DNA of 64,000 bases, taken from positions 1 through 64,000 of the forward strand of contig DATLZU010000013.1 of assembly GCA_035573855.1 (NCBI GenBank), read 5' to 3'. Below, piece after piece: positions 1 to 8,778 of the stretch; positions within the stretch are counted from its first letter, which is position 1, and the number at the start of each line of letters is the position of its first letter. Made by a program: the position numbers and the translations under genes. This DNA comes from DATLZU01 sp035573855. Lineage in GTDB: Bacteria; Nitrospirota; Nitrospiria; Nitrospirales; Nitrospiraceae. Below the pieces are notes generated by a model, which saw only the letters and a list, made by a program, of their open reading frames with translations, was not told where the DNA came from and ran no database searches.

Positions 1-969
1 AAGGTGCTCGGCTGGATGCAGGATCGGATGGGCCCGATGGAGGTCGGTCCGTACGGCATCCTCCAGCCGATCGCGGACGGGATCAAGCTCTTCTTCAAAG
101 AAGACATCATTCCCGCCGGCGCGAACAAATTCCTCTTCAGCGTGGCGCCGATTCTTGCGCTGGTTCCGGCCTTGATCGGGTTTGCCGTCGTGCCGTTCGG
201 CCCAAACCAGACGGTGGAACTCTTTGGAGTGCAGTTCAAACCGTTCGTCATCAGCGACATCAACATCGGGATCCTCTATATCCTGGCGTTCGCGTCGATC
301 GGCGCCTATGGAATCATCCTCGGTGGATGGGCGTCCAACAGCAAGTATTCGCTGCTCGGGGGTCTGCGATCCGCCGCTCAGGTCATCAGTTACGAGCTGA
401 ACGTGGGTTTGGCGATCGTCGGCGTGTTGCTTTTGGCCGGCTCCTTGAGTCTCGTCAAGATCACGGAAGCCCAGGCTGGCGGCTTTTGGAACTGGTTCGT
501 CTTCGCGCCGCCGTTCCCGCAGATCTTCGCGTTCGTCGTGTACATCATCTCCGCAGTGGCCGAAACCAACCGCGTGCCGTTCGATCTGCCGGAAGCCGAG
601 AGTGAACTGGTGGCGGGGTTTTTCACCGAATACAGCGGCATGCGGTTCGCCTTTTACTTTCTCGCCGAATATGCCAACATGATCCTGGTTTCCTGCGTCG
701 CCGCGGCGTTGTTCCTCGGCGGCTGGAACGCGCCCTATCCGGGCACGATTCTGGCCCGGATCGGTTTGGAGCACATGGCCTGGATGGAGAACGTGGGCTG
801 GTTCACCGTCAAGGTGTATTTTTTCCTGTTTCTGTTTTTCTGGCTGCGGGCCACGCTGCCGCGCCTGCGCTATGATCAACTGATGCGGTTCGGGTGGAAG
901 GTGATGCTGCCGATCGCCCTGGGTAACATTCTGGTGACGTCGATCGCGGCGTACCTGTTCCCAAGATGA
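1..969 (+). CDS. nuoH: NADH-quinone oxidoreductase subunit H, 5'-truncated by window edge
   Basis: Membrane subunit of respiratory complex I that lines the quinone-binding chamber at the junction with the peripheral arm. The reading frame is open from base 1, and the visible protein begins in the conserved first-helix segment (LGWMQDRMGP, then LQPIADGIKLFFKED), so roughly 30 N-terminal residues lie outside the window. The family signature FDLPEAESELVAGF and about eight hydrophobic segments are present. It opens the run nuoH-I-J-K-L-M-N on one strand, the usual gene order. The family assignment is secure; only the start is missing. Confidence 0.97.
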   Translation, partial: KVLGWMQDRMGPMEVGPYGILQPIADGIKLFFKEDIIPAGANKFLFSVAPILALVPALIGFAVVPFGPNQTVELFGVQFKPFVISDINIGILYILAFASIGAYGIILGGWASNSKYSLLGGLRSAAQVISYELNVGLAIVGVLLLAGSLSLVKITEAQAGGFWNWFVFAPPFPQIFAFVVYIISAVAETNRVPFDLPEAESELVAGFFTEYSGMRFAFYFLAEYANMILVSCVAAALFLGGWNAPYPGTILARIGLEHMAWMENVGWFTVKVYFFLFLFFWLRATLPRLRYDQLMRFGWKVMLPIALGNILVTSIAAYLFPR

Positions 970-1046
970 AGCAAGTAGCGGACAGCAGAACAGCCACTAG
1001 CTCTGCTCTGGCTCCCCTCTATACGCTATGCGCTACCGGTTCGGTC

Positions 1047-1589
1047 ATGATGAAATTCAAACAGTGGCTCAAGACGATCACCTTTTACGAGATTCTGGTG
1101 GGCATGAAGGCCACGTTGACCCATTTGCTGCGCTACCGGCCGATTACCCTCCAGTATCCGCACGAAAAACGCATTTTGCCGGAGAGCTACCGCGGCATGC
1201 TCGCGTTGCTGCGCTATGACGACGGTACGGAGAAATGCGTCGGGTGCGATCTCTGCGAAGCGGCCTGCCCTTCCCGGGTGATCCGGGTGGTCAGCGGTGA
1301 AGTGCCGGGCGAACCCACCAAGCGATATGCGAAAGAATATTACATGGACATGACGCGCTGCCTGTTTTGCGGCCTGTGCGTCGACGCCTGCCCGGTGGAC
1401 GCGCTCGGCATGACCCGCGAATTCGAGTGGGCGGTGTACGACAAACGTCAGCTCCTTCTGAATAAGGAGCAACTCCTCGCCATCGGCGATCGCTCATTCC
1501 CCGTGCGGGAAAAGCGGCTGGAGCTGCAACACCCGAATGTGGCGTTCTTCAACGTCGCATTCAAGCACGTGCCGCCGAAACCAACGTAA
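1047..1589 (+). CDS. nuoI: NADH-quinone oxidoreductase subunit I (8Fe ferredoxin-type)
   Basis: Peripheral-arm subunit that carries two [4Fe-4S] clusters (N6a/N6b) passing electrons toward quinone. Two CxxCxxCxxxCP motifs are visible (CVGCDLCEAACP and CLFCGLCVDACP). The frame can be extended to 966, overlapping the nuoH stop, but the first 27 residues read like spacer. The ATG at 1047 (or 1050) gives the usual ~180-residue length and begins with MMKFKQWLKTITFYEI, typical of the family, so it is preferred. No strong ribosome binding site is seen before either start. The 966-1030 stretch contains GCTATTCGCTA-like words found in other spacers of this window. Confidence 0.94.
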   Translation: MMKFKQWLKTITFYEILVGMKATLTHLLRYRPITLQYPHEKRILPESYRGMLALLRYDDGTEKCVGCDLCEAACPSRVIRVVSGEVPGEPTKRYAKEYYMDMTRCLFCGLCVDACPVDALGMTREFEWAVYDKRQLLLNKEQLLAIGDRSFPVREKRLELQHPNVAFFNVAFKHVPPKPT

Positions 1590-1696
1590 GCCAAACTCTC
1601 CTCGCCCTCGCTTGAGGTCACCACACAGAGGCGAATGGGGCGGAAGCGGTCCGGCGCGTTGACTTCCGGACTGTGCATGACTGGAGGCTGCGTCCG

Positions 1697-2212
1697 TTGA
1701 ATCAGTTCTTCTTTTTTTATTTCGCCGGCGTCATCACGCTGACCTCGGTCCTCGTCGTCACGCTGCGCAATCCCGTCTATAGCGCCCTCTCTCTCCTGAT
1801 CATGTTCTTTCACGTCGCGGGCCTCTATGTCACCCTGCATGCGGAGTTTCTTGCCGCGGTGCAGATCATCGTGTATGCCGGCGCGATTCTCGTGCTCTAT
1901 CTCTTCGTCGTCATGCTGTTGAACGTCAAGCGCGAGGATCGTTACCACGCGCAATTGCCGGTCGCGGCATTGCTGGGGTTGACGTTTCTGACAACGGTGT
2001 TGCTCACGGCGGTCAGCCTTCGCGACGCCGGCGTTCACGCGGAGACGGCCGACGGCGCCGCCGGGACGCCTGGGAACACGGAAACAATCGGCCGGGCACT
2101 GTATTCGATGTATCTGTTCCCCTTCGAGGTGGCCTCGCTTATCCTGCTGGTCGCCATGATCGGCGCGATCGTCCTCGCAAAGCGGGACCTGTTCGAGAGG
2201 CGCGAACCGTGA
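1697..2212 (+). CDS. nuoJ: NADH-quinone oxidoreductase subunit J
   Basis: Proton-channel membrane subunit of complex I, about 171 residues with five hydrophobic segments. The family hallmark is visible (NPVYSALSLL, then EFLAAVQIIVYAGAILVLYLFVVMLLN). The frame opens at GTG 1673, but a GGAGG at 1683-1687 sits nine bases before TTG 1697, which gives a start directly before the first membrane helix (NQFFFFYFAG). TTG 1697 is therefore chosen; GTG 1673 is the alternative. It lies between nuoI and nuoK with short spacers, as expected for the operon. Confidence 0.93.
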   Translation: MNQFFFFYFAGVITLTSVLVVTLRNPVYSALSLLIMFFHVAGLYVTLHAEFLAAVQIIVYAGAILVLYLFVVMLLNVKREDRYHAQLPVAALLGLTFLTTVLLTAVSLRDAGVHAETADGAAGTPGNTETIGRALYSMYLFPFEVASLILLVAMIGAIVLAKRDLFERREP

Positions 2213-2255
2213 AGCGTGGAGCGTCTCTCGCGAGACGAGATATAGGAGTTTCGTG

Positions 2256-2558
2256 ATGATTCCCCTTTCCTATTATGTGATCCTCAGCGCCTTCGTGTTC
2301 ATCACCGGCGTGATGGGCGTGCTGATCCGGCGGAATATCATCATCATTCTGCTGTCCGTGGAGCTGATGCTGAACGCCACGAACATCAACTTCGTGGCCT
2401 TCTCGCATTATCTCCAGAACGTGGCCGGCCAGGTGTTCGTCTTTTTTGCGCTAACGGTCGCGGCGGCCGAGGTCGCCGTCGGCCTGGCGATCATCATCGC
2501 GCTCTACCGCTCCAAGTCGAGCATCAACGTGGATGAGTTCCAATTATTAAAGTGGTGA
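2256..2558 (+). CDS. nuoK: NADH-quinone oxidoreductase subunit K
   Basis: Small antiporter-like complex I subunit (100 residues, three membrane helices, homologous to MrpC). The conserved glutamate segments are present (GVLIRRNIIIILLSVELMLNATNINFVAF and AAAEVAVGLAIIIALYR). An AGGAG at 2244-2248 is seven bases before ATG 2256. GTG 2253 directly precedes it in frame and is the only competing start. The gene lies 43 bases after nuoJ. Confidence 0.95.
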   Translation: MIPLSYYVILSAFVFITGVMGVLIRRNIIIILLSVELMLNATNINFVAFSHYLQNVAGQVFVFFALTVAAAEVAVGLAIIIALYRSKSSINVDEFQLLKW

Positions 2559-2563
2559 AGACG

Positions 2564-2655
2564 CCGTTGGTCAACGGTAATGAACTGAACACCGGCTTTC
2601 AGAGCATCATTTTTCAGTGTTGGCCAATGACTCTTGACCATTGACCCATTACCTA
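2564..2655. repeat. Palindromic spacer repeat (GGTCAATGGT word family)
   Basis: The nuoK-nuoL spacer is built of near-repeated words that pair with each other: TGGTCAACGGTAATGA on the left, and on the right bases whose reverse complement reads TGGGTCAATGGTCA. The arms are imperfect, about 25-30 bases long, and could form a hairpin. It belongs to the same general class as the other word-palindromes in this window (positions 6119, 13344, 37828, 41974). No promoter is recognisable in it, and nuoL starts at its right edge. Confidence 0.5.
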
Positions 2656-4553
2656 TGCTCTACGTCCTGATCCCACTCTTTCCCTTCGCCGCGTTCCTGC
2701 TGCTCGGTCTGGCCGGTCACTGGATCAGGGAACGGGCGCACCTCGTGGCCATGCCGGCCGTCCTCGGCTCGCTCGTACTTTCCCTTATTGCGTTCATGAA
2801 CGCGGCCGAAGGCGACCGGATTTCGGTTCCGCTGTACACCTGGATCGATTCGGGCGAACTGGAAGTCCGCCTGGGCCTGTTCATCGACCGGCTGACCGCC
2901 GCCATGCTGTTGCTCGTGACGATCGTCAGCTCGCTGGTGCACGTCTACACCATCGGTTACATGCACGGCGAGAAGGGATATGCACGCTTTTTCGCCTACA
3001 TTGCCCTCTTCACCTTCTCCATGCTGATGCTGGTCATGGCCGACAACTTCCTCCAACTGTTCATCTTCTGGGAGGCGGTCGGGTTGTGCTCCTATCTGCT
3101 CATCGGCCACTGGTATGAGCGGCCGGTCGCCTGCGCTGCGGCGACCAAGGCCTTCATCGTGAACCGGGTCGGCGACTTCGGGTTTTTGCTCGGGCTCCTG
3201 GTGATCGTCTACAACTTCGGCTCGTTGGACTATCGGCAGGTGTTTGCTCAGGCGCCGAGCTTCGCCGGCGACATGATGAACCTGCTCCGTCCATTTGGAG
3301 GAACGTGGGAAGTCTCCACGCTCACCGTGATCTGTCTTCTGTTGTTCGCCGGCGCGGTCGGGAAATCGGCACAGGTTCCGCTGCACGTTTGGCTCCCCGA
3401 CGCGATGGAGGGCCCGACGCCGATCTCGGCCCTGATCCACGCGGCCACGATGGTGACCGCCGGCGTGTTCATGGTCGCCAGGCTGGCGCCGCTGTATCAC
3501 CTCTCGCCGGTCGCGATGGACCTGGTGGCGGTGGTCGGGGCCATCACGATGGTCCTCGGCGCGACCGTCGCGTTGACGCAGACCGACATCAAGCGAATCG
3601 TCGCCTACTCAACCGTAAGCCAACTCGGTTACATGATGATGGCCTGCGGTCTGGGCGCCTATGCGGCAGGAATCTATCACCTGCTCACGCACGGCGCGTT
3701 CAAGGCGCTCCTGTTCCTGGGCTGCGGCTCGGTGATCATCGCGCTGCATCACGAACAGGACATGCGGCGCATGGGCGGACTTAAAGACAAGCTACCGATC
3801 ACCTACTGGACCTTCGTCATCGGCTCACTGGCGCTGGCCGGCTTTCCGCTCACCGCCGGCTTCTTCAGCAAGGACGCATTGTTGTTGGCGTCGTGGTCGT
3901 CGGGGACGTTGGGTCAAGCGCTCACCGTCTTCGGGCTACTCACGGCGCTTTTGACCGCGTTCTATAGTTTCCGTCTTGTCTTCGTGACATTCTGGGGCCC
4001 GTCGCGTGTCGATCCCCACCTGATCGGCCGTATCCAGGAACCGTCCAAGACGATGACGGTGCCCTTGCTTATCCTAGCCGCACTCAGCGTGATCACCGGC
4101 TACTTAGGCATTCCTGAATTTTTGACGCCGATCTTTCCCGGCGGCGGAGAGGCCGGCCGTCACAGCGGAGCCGCCGCGAACGGCATCATGGCCGTGGCAA
4201 CGTTGATGGCGCTGACCGGCATTGCGGCGGCCTATTACGTTTATGTAAAAGAGCCCGGGCTGCCAGATCGGCTGGCCGCTCGCTGGGAACGGGCCTATCG
4301 GCTCTCGGCCAACAAATGGTACGTGGACGAACTCTACCACGCGACCGTCGTGCGCCCCACCTTCTCGCTCGCCGACGGCCTGTGGAAACAGGTGGACGTC
4401 GCGATCATCGACGGCGCGGTAAATGGGGTCGCGCACGCGATCGCCTGGGGCGGATGGCTGTTGCGCCTGATCCAGAGCGGGCAGACCCAACATTACGCGC
4501 TGGCCATGACGGCCGGCGCGGTGCTGTTGTTGGCGGTGTATCTGTTTTTTTAA
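2655..4553 (+). CDS. nuoL: NADH-quinone oxidoreductase subunit L
   Basis: Distal antiporter-like proton-pumping subunit of complex I, about 632 residues with some 16 hydrophobic segments including the C-terminal extension. Family hallmarks include FWEAVGLCSYLLIGHWYERP, the TM7 lysine region GKSAQVPLHVWLPDAMEGPTPISALIHAATMVTAG, and QTDIKRIVAYSTVSQLGYM. The frame is open from TTG 2634, but ATG 2655 begins with the usual hydrophobic N-terminus (MLYVLIPLFPFAAF). No clear ribosome binding site is seen because the spacer is occupied by a palindromic repeat. Length and motifs are normal for the family. Confidence 0.95.
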   Translation: MLYVLIPLFPFAAFLLLGLAGHWIRERAHLVAMPAVLGSLVLSLIAFMNAAEGDRISVPLYTWIDSGELEVRLGLFIDRLTAAMLLLVTIVSSLVHVYTIGYMHGEKGYARFFAYIALFTFSMLMLVMADNFLQLFIFWEAVGLCSYLLIGHWYERPVACAAATKAFIVNRVGDFGFLLGLLVIVYNFGSLDYRQVFAQAPSFAGDMMNLLRPFGGTWEVSTLTVICLLLFAGAVGKSAQVPLHVWLPDAMEGPTPISALIHAATMVTAGVFMVARLAPLYHLSPVAMDLVAVVGAITMVLGATVALTQTDIKRIVAYSTVSQLGYMMMACGLGAYAAGIYHLLTHGAFKALLFLGCGSVIIALHHEQDMRRMGGLKDKLPITYWTFVIGSLALAGFPLTAGFFSKDALLLASWSSGTLGQALTVFGLLTALLTAFYSFRLVFVTFWGPSRVDPHLIGRIQEPSKTMTVPLLILAALSVITGYLGIPEFLTPIFPGGGEAGRHSGAAANGIMAVATLMALTGIAAAYYVYVKEPGLPDRLAARWERAYRLSANKWYVDELYHATVVRPTFSLADGLWKQVDVAIIDGAVNGVAHAIAWGGWLLRLIQSGQTQHYALAMTAGAVLLLAVYLFF

Positions 4554-4653
4554 CGGCGGATGGCGAATGATCAAGGAACGGCAGCACACAGTGGAAGCGC
4601 GATTGCATGCCGTCGGCTTTCAGCGCGAACCCCGTTAGCTCTTCGGTGACCGG

Positions 4654-6243
4654 ATGAACGAAGCAAGCCTTCAGAGCGCGTTCCCCTGGCTGACCGTCCT
4701 AGTGTTCCTCCCCCTTGTCGGCGCCGTGTTCGTGTGTCTCGTTAAGGAGACCGCGGTTCGCTGGACGGCATTGGCGGCGACGGTCGCCGACTTGCTGGTG
4801 GCGCTGCCCGTCTGGTTTCAATTCGATCCCGCTGTGCCGGGCATGCAGTTCACCGAGCACGTCTCCTGGATTGCGTCCCCTCCGATCAGCTATCGGTTGG
4901 GCGTGGACGGCATCAGCTTGCCGCTGGTGCTCATGACCGCTCTCTTGATGCCGCTCTGCGTGCTTGCCTCCTGGCAGGCGATCGAAACCCGGGTCCGCAG
5001 CTTCATGGCCGTCATGCTGGTCATGGAAGCGGCGATGCTCGGCGTCTTCGTCGCGCTCGACTTCGTGCTGTTCTACATCTTCTGGGAAGCGATGCTGATC
5101 CCGATGTATCTCCTGATCGGCGTCTGGGGCGGTCCGAACCGGCTGTATGCGGCCATCAAGTTTTTCCTCTACACCCTGGCCGGCAGCGTCCTGTTGCTGG
5201 TCGCGATCATCGTTCTCTATTTTCAGGGCGGCCACACGTTCGACATCCTCGCGCTCGCTCGGCGCTCCTACGACGCCTCGCTCCAGGCTTGGCTGTTCCT
5301 CGCCTTTTTCGCCGCTTTTGCGGTCAAGGTGCCGATGTTCCCGTTTCATACCTGGCTGCCCGACGCCCACGTCGAAGCACCCACCGCCGGCAGCGTGATT
5401 CTGGCCAGTGTCCTGCTGAAGATGGGCGCGTACGGCTTCCTGCGCTTTTCGCTTCCCATGCTGCCGGATGCGACGGCGACGTTCACGCCGCTCATGATCG
5501 CGCTTTCAATCACGGCGATCATCTACGGCGCCTACATGGCGCTGGCACAGACCGACCTAAAGAAGCTCATTGCCTATTCCAGCGTCAGTCACATGGGATT
5601 CGTCACACTCGGCATCTTCGTTTTGAACCACCAAGGCATCGAGGGCGCGGTGCTGCAGATGGTCAATCACGGCATCACCACCGGCGCGTTATTCTTGTGC
5701 GTCGGCGCCGTCTACGAGCGGACGCACAGCCGGATGATCGCAGATAACGTGGGACTGGCCGGCCCCATGCCGCGTTACGCCACCCTGCTGGTGATCTTTG
5801 CGCTCTCGTCGCTGGGCCTGCCGGGCACGAACAGCTTCGTCGGCGAATTTCTCGTCCTTGTCGGAGCTTTCCTCTGGAACAAGATCGCGGCCGGCCTGGC
5901 TGCACTCGGCGTCATTCTGGCCGCGGTCTATGTGCTGTGGATGGTCCAGCGAGTGGCGTTCGGTGTACCGGCCGATCGCCACACCAGCCGACTGGCCGAT
6001 CTGAACCCGCGCGAGACGGCCGCCTTCGTGCCGTTGGTCGCGCTGGTGTTTTGGATCGGCATATTCCCCAGCCCCCTCCTCACGAGAATGCACGCCAGTG
6101 TCAATGAACTGGTTGAACGAGCCGAGACAAGGGACCAGGGACCAGAGGCGAGGGGCAATCGGAATGATGACTCGGAGCCGCACGATACAGCTCTCCTACT
6201 CGCCCCTCGCCTCGCTTCTCATGCCCGGGAGAGTCATCCATGA
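4654..6243 (+). CDS. nuoM: NADH-quinone oxidoreductase subunit M, with repeat-derived tail
   Basis: Second antiporter-like proton pump of complex I. Core motifs are intact: FWEAMLIPMYLLIGVWGG, then FAVKVPMFPFHTWLPDAHVEAPTAGSV split around the proton-channel lysine, and ALAQTDLKKLIAYSSVSHMGFV. About 490 residues match the normal family length. The last ~40 residues (from roughly ERAETRDQGPEARG) are polar, unlike NuoM, and are encoded by a dispersed palindromic repeat. The stop codon overlaps the nuoN start (ATGA), so coupling to nuoN is kept even though the tail was acquired. Function as a complex I pump is secure; the tail is probably passive. Confidence 0.95.
   Translation: MNEASLQSAFPWLTVLVFLPLVGAVFVCLVKETAVRWTALAATVADLLVALPVWFQFDPAVPGMQFTEHVSWIASPPISYRLGVDGISLPLVLMTALLMPLCVLASWQAIETRVRSFMAVMLVMEAAMLGVFVALDFVLFYIFWEAMLIPMYLLIGVWGGPNRLYAAIKFFLYTLAGSVLLLVAIIVLYFQGGHTFDILALARRSYDASLQAWLFLAFFAAFAVKVPMFPFHTWLPDAHVEAPTAGSVILASVLLKMGAYGFLRFSLPMLPDATATFTPLMIALSITAIIYGAYMALAQTDLKKLIAYSSVSHMGFVTLGIFVLNHQGIEGAVLQMVNHGITTGALFLCVGAVYERTHSRMIADNVGLAGPMPRYATLLVIFALSSLGLPGTNSFVGEFLVLVGAFLWNKIAAGLAALGVILAAVYVLWMVQRVAFGVPADRHTSRLADLNPRETAAFVPLVALVFWIGIFPSPLLTRMHASVNELVERAETRDQGPEARGNRNDDSEPHDTALLLAPRLASHARESHP
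6119..6239. repeat. Palindromic repeat (GAGGCGAGGGGC family) inside the 3' end of nuoM
   Basis: Inverted arms GAGGCGAGGGGC (left) and GCCCCTCGCCTC (read as CGCCCCTCGCCTCGC on the right) flank an AT-richer centre. The left arm is preceded by the tandem words GGGACCAGGGACCAG. The same words recur in the HerA-like gene around 23590-23700 and in the tpsB-CHAT spacer at 57414-57475. Here the element is translated as the terminal ~40 residues of NuoM. Confidence 0.6.
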
Positions 6244-7715
6244 CGCTTCTTCCCAGCGACCTCACGGCGATTCTCCCCGAACTGGTCGTCGTCGCGGCGG
6301 CTTGTCTCGTGCTCGGGCTGGACCCGATCATCCCCGCGTCGAAGAAAGACGCATTGGCGTGGCTGAGCCTCGGCTCCCTGACGATTTGTCTGGGCTTCAC
6401 CGCCTCCCAAATGGGCGGCCGGACGACCGCGTTCAGCGACCTGGTGATCATCGATCCGTACGCCTGCTTCTGGAAGCTGCTGTTGTACCTGGTGACGGGG
6501 CTGACCATTTTGCTGTCGTTCGCCTACCTCAAAGAGGAGCATCTCCACCTCGGCGAATATTACGGCTTCATCTTGTTGGCGCTGTCCGGCATGATGGTCA
6601 TGGTGTCGGCCGCCGATCTGCTGACCATTTATCTCGGCACCGAACTGATGTCGCTGTCGCTGTACATCCTGGCTGGACTCAAGCGATCCGAGCCGCGCTC
6701 CCTCGAAGCTTCGGCCAAATATTTCGTGCTGGGCGCCTTTTCCTCCGGCCTGCTGCTGTACGGCATCTCGCTGCTCTTCGGTGCGGCGGGCGGCACCAGG
6801 CTCTCCATCATCGCCAGCGCCGTGGCGGCACGGGGACTCGATGACCCGGTCCTCTTGTTAGCGATGGTCCTGTTGGCGGTCGGCTTCGGCTTCAAGCTCG
6901 CCGTGGTCCCATTCCACATGTGGACGCCCGACGTCTACGAAGGCGCGCCGACCTCCGTCACCGCCTTCATGGCCGTGGCCTCCAAGGCGGCTAGTTTCGG
7001 CGCGTTTCTCCGGGTGTTCGTGGAAGGGCTGGGCGGCCTCAAAACGAACTGGCAGCCCCTGTTTTTGGCGGTGTGCCTTGCCACGTTAGTCCTCGGCAAC
7101 GTGGTTGCGATCGTCCAAACCAACATCAAGCGCATGCTCGCGTACTCGAGCATCGCGCACGCCGGCTATGCCCTGATCGGCCTGGTCGCGGCCGGCCGGG
7201 CGGCCGATGGCGTCGGCGCCGCCGGCCTGGCCAGCGTCATGCTCTATCTCGCCGTCTATGCCTTCATGACCTTAGGCGCTTTCGCCGTCGTCGCGATGGT
7301 GCGTAAGGGCGGGCTGGAGGGAGAAGAGATCGAGGATTTCACGGGTTTGGCCAAGCGGCAGCCAGCGGCGGCGCTGCTCATGCTGGTGTTCATGGTCTCG
7401 CTTGCCGGCATCCCCCCGACGGCTGGCTTTATCGGAAAATTCTACCTGTTCATAGCGGCGGTCGACAGCGGGCTGGCTTGGCTGGCCGTGGTCGCCCTGC
7501 TTTTCGCCGCCGTGTCTGCCTACTATTATCTGCGCGTGGTGATGGTCATGTACATGCGGGAGCCTGAACCAGGCACCGCCCCGGTGCCATGCTTGATCGC
7601 CTCTCCGGCGCTCTCCATCGTCCTCGCTTGCGCGATCGCCGGCGTTGTGCTCTTGGGCCTGTTCCCTAATCCTCTTGTCTCCCTGACCACCCAAGCCGTC
7701 CTTGTCTTGAAGTAG
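6240..7715 (+). CDS. nuoN: NADH-quinone oxidoreductase subunit N
   Basis: Third antiporter-like proton pump of complex I, 491 residues with about 14 hydrophobic segments. Family signatures: LTIYLGTELMSLSLYILAGL, the channel region GFKLAVVPFHMWTPDVYEGAPTSV split at its lysine, and QTNIKRMLAYSSIAHAGYALIG. ATG 6240 overlaps the nuoM stop by four bases, indicating translational coupling. It is the last nuo gene here, and 88 bases separate it from the likely start of yihY. Confidence 0.96.
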   Translation: MTLLPSDLTAILPELVVVAAACLVLGLDPIIPASKKDALAWLSLGSLTICLGFTASQMGGRTTAFSDLVIIDPYACFWKLLLYLVTGLTILLSFAYLKEEHLHLGEYYGFILLALSGMMVMVSAADLLTIYLGTELMSLSLYILAGLKRSEPRSLEASAKYFVLGAFSSGLLLYGISLLFGAAGGTRLSIIASAVAARGLDDPVLLLAMVLLAVGFGFKLAVVPFHMWTPDVYEGAPTSVTAFMAVASKAASFGAFLRVFVEGLGGLKTNWQPLFLAVCLATLVLGNVVAIVQTNIKRMLAYSSIAHAGYALIGLVAAGRAADGVGAAGLASVMLYLAVYAFMTLGAFAVVAMVRKGGLEGEEIEDFTGLAKRQPAAALLMLVFMVSLAGIPPTAGFIGKFYLFIAAVDSGLAWLAVVALLFAAVSAYYYLRVVMVMYMREPEPGTAPVPCLIASPALSIVLACAIAGVVLLGLFPNPLVSLTTQAVLVLK

Positions 7716-7803
7716 CCGTCCCGTTCGTGTCTTGCATCGTTCATGCACACGCACCGCAATCGTGGTACGCTCGGAGCGTCAACGCGGGAGCTTCCGGGAA
7801 AGG

Positions 7804-8639
7804 ATGATCCGGCCGTTGCGCTTCATGTCCGGCGTGATGACGGAGTTTTGCCGGCTCGGCTGTGCCAGTCTGGCCGCTTCCGTGGCCTCCTTCTTCCTGC
7901 TGTCGCTTTTTCCGATGGTCTTCCTGCTGCTCTACGCCGTGGGGTTCCTCGTCAGCCAGAACGTCATCGGCCACCAATTTCTATTGAGCTTTTTGAAAGG
8001 CTTTCTCCCCAGCCTCGGAGCGGGCCTGGCGGACGAAATCCGCCACGTCGCCGAGCTGGAACCCGTTCGGTGGATCGTTCTGCTCGCCTTCGCCTGGTTC
8101 GGCACCCTGGTGTTCATCGAAATCGATTACACGATCAACGTGGTGTTCGGATCGTCCCGGCACCGCCACCCGCTCATTTCCACCGTCGTCGCCGTCGTCC
8201 TGTTCGGCGCCATCGAGCTGCTGCTGATCGTGACCTATGTGGCGACCCAGACCATCGACGCCCTCGTCGCCCATGCACCCCGCGCGTGGAGCCTCGACTT
8301 GGTCGCGGTCGCGGCGCACACTTCGTTCTCGGCTACACGCTGCCCTTCATCCTGAGCTTGGCGGCGGTGACCTGCCTCTACCGCTACTTGCCCCGACAAC
8401 GCCCCAGCCTGCGAGACGCCGCAACCGGCGGAGTCGTGTTCAGCCTGCTCTGGGTCCTGGCGAAAGTCCTGTTTGTCGCCTACGGCGGTCAGGCGACGAT
8501 TTACGGCCGCCTGTATGGCTTGCTCCTGGACGTCATCCTCCTTCTGCTCTGGGTGTACTATTCGGCCAGTCTGTTGCTGTTCGGCGCCGTCATTGTCCGT
8601 CGGCTCCAACTTCGCGCGACCCCGCCTTCCTCACCCTGA
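7804..8639 (+). pseudogene. yihY: YihY/UPF0761 family membrane protein, single frameshift
   Basis: Inner-membrane protein of the YihY/virulence-factor-BrkB family, molecular role unsettled. The first part (MIRPLRFMSGVMTEFCRLGC through DALVAHAPRAWSLDLVAVAAHT) reads from ATG 7804. The second part (HFVLGYTLPFILSLAAVTCLYRYLP to the end, including DAATGGVVFSLLWVLAKVLF and GRLYGLLLDVILLLLWVYYSA) continues in the -1 frame. The switch lies near 8315-8330 and fits a single-base deletion or a sequencing error, since both halves are well preserved. Joined, the product would be about 278 residues, normal for the family. A real recent inactivation and an assembly error cannot be told apart from sequence alone. 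Confidence 0.75.
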
Positions 8640-8778
8640 TTCTTATTTGCCGAGGACCAGCGCCCACGAACCGGCTTGCTCCGTGTTTCCCGACCTGCCG
8701 CCTTCCGACCTTTTTCTGGCGCGGATACGGGTTCGCAGATAGAATGGACCTCGTTCTCGGGAATTGAGCGGCGTCCTT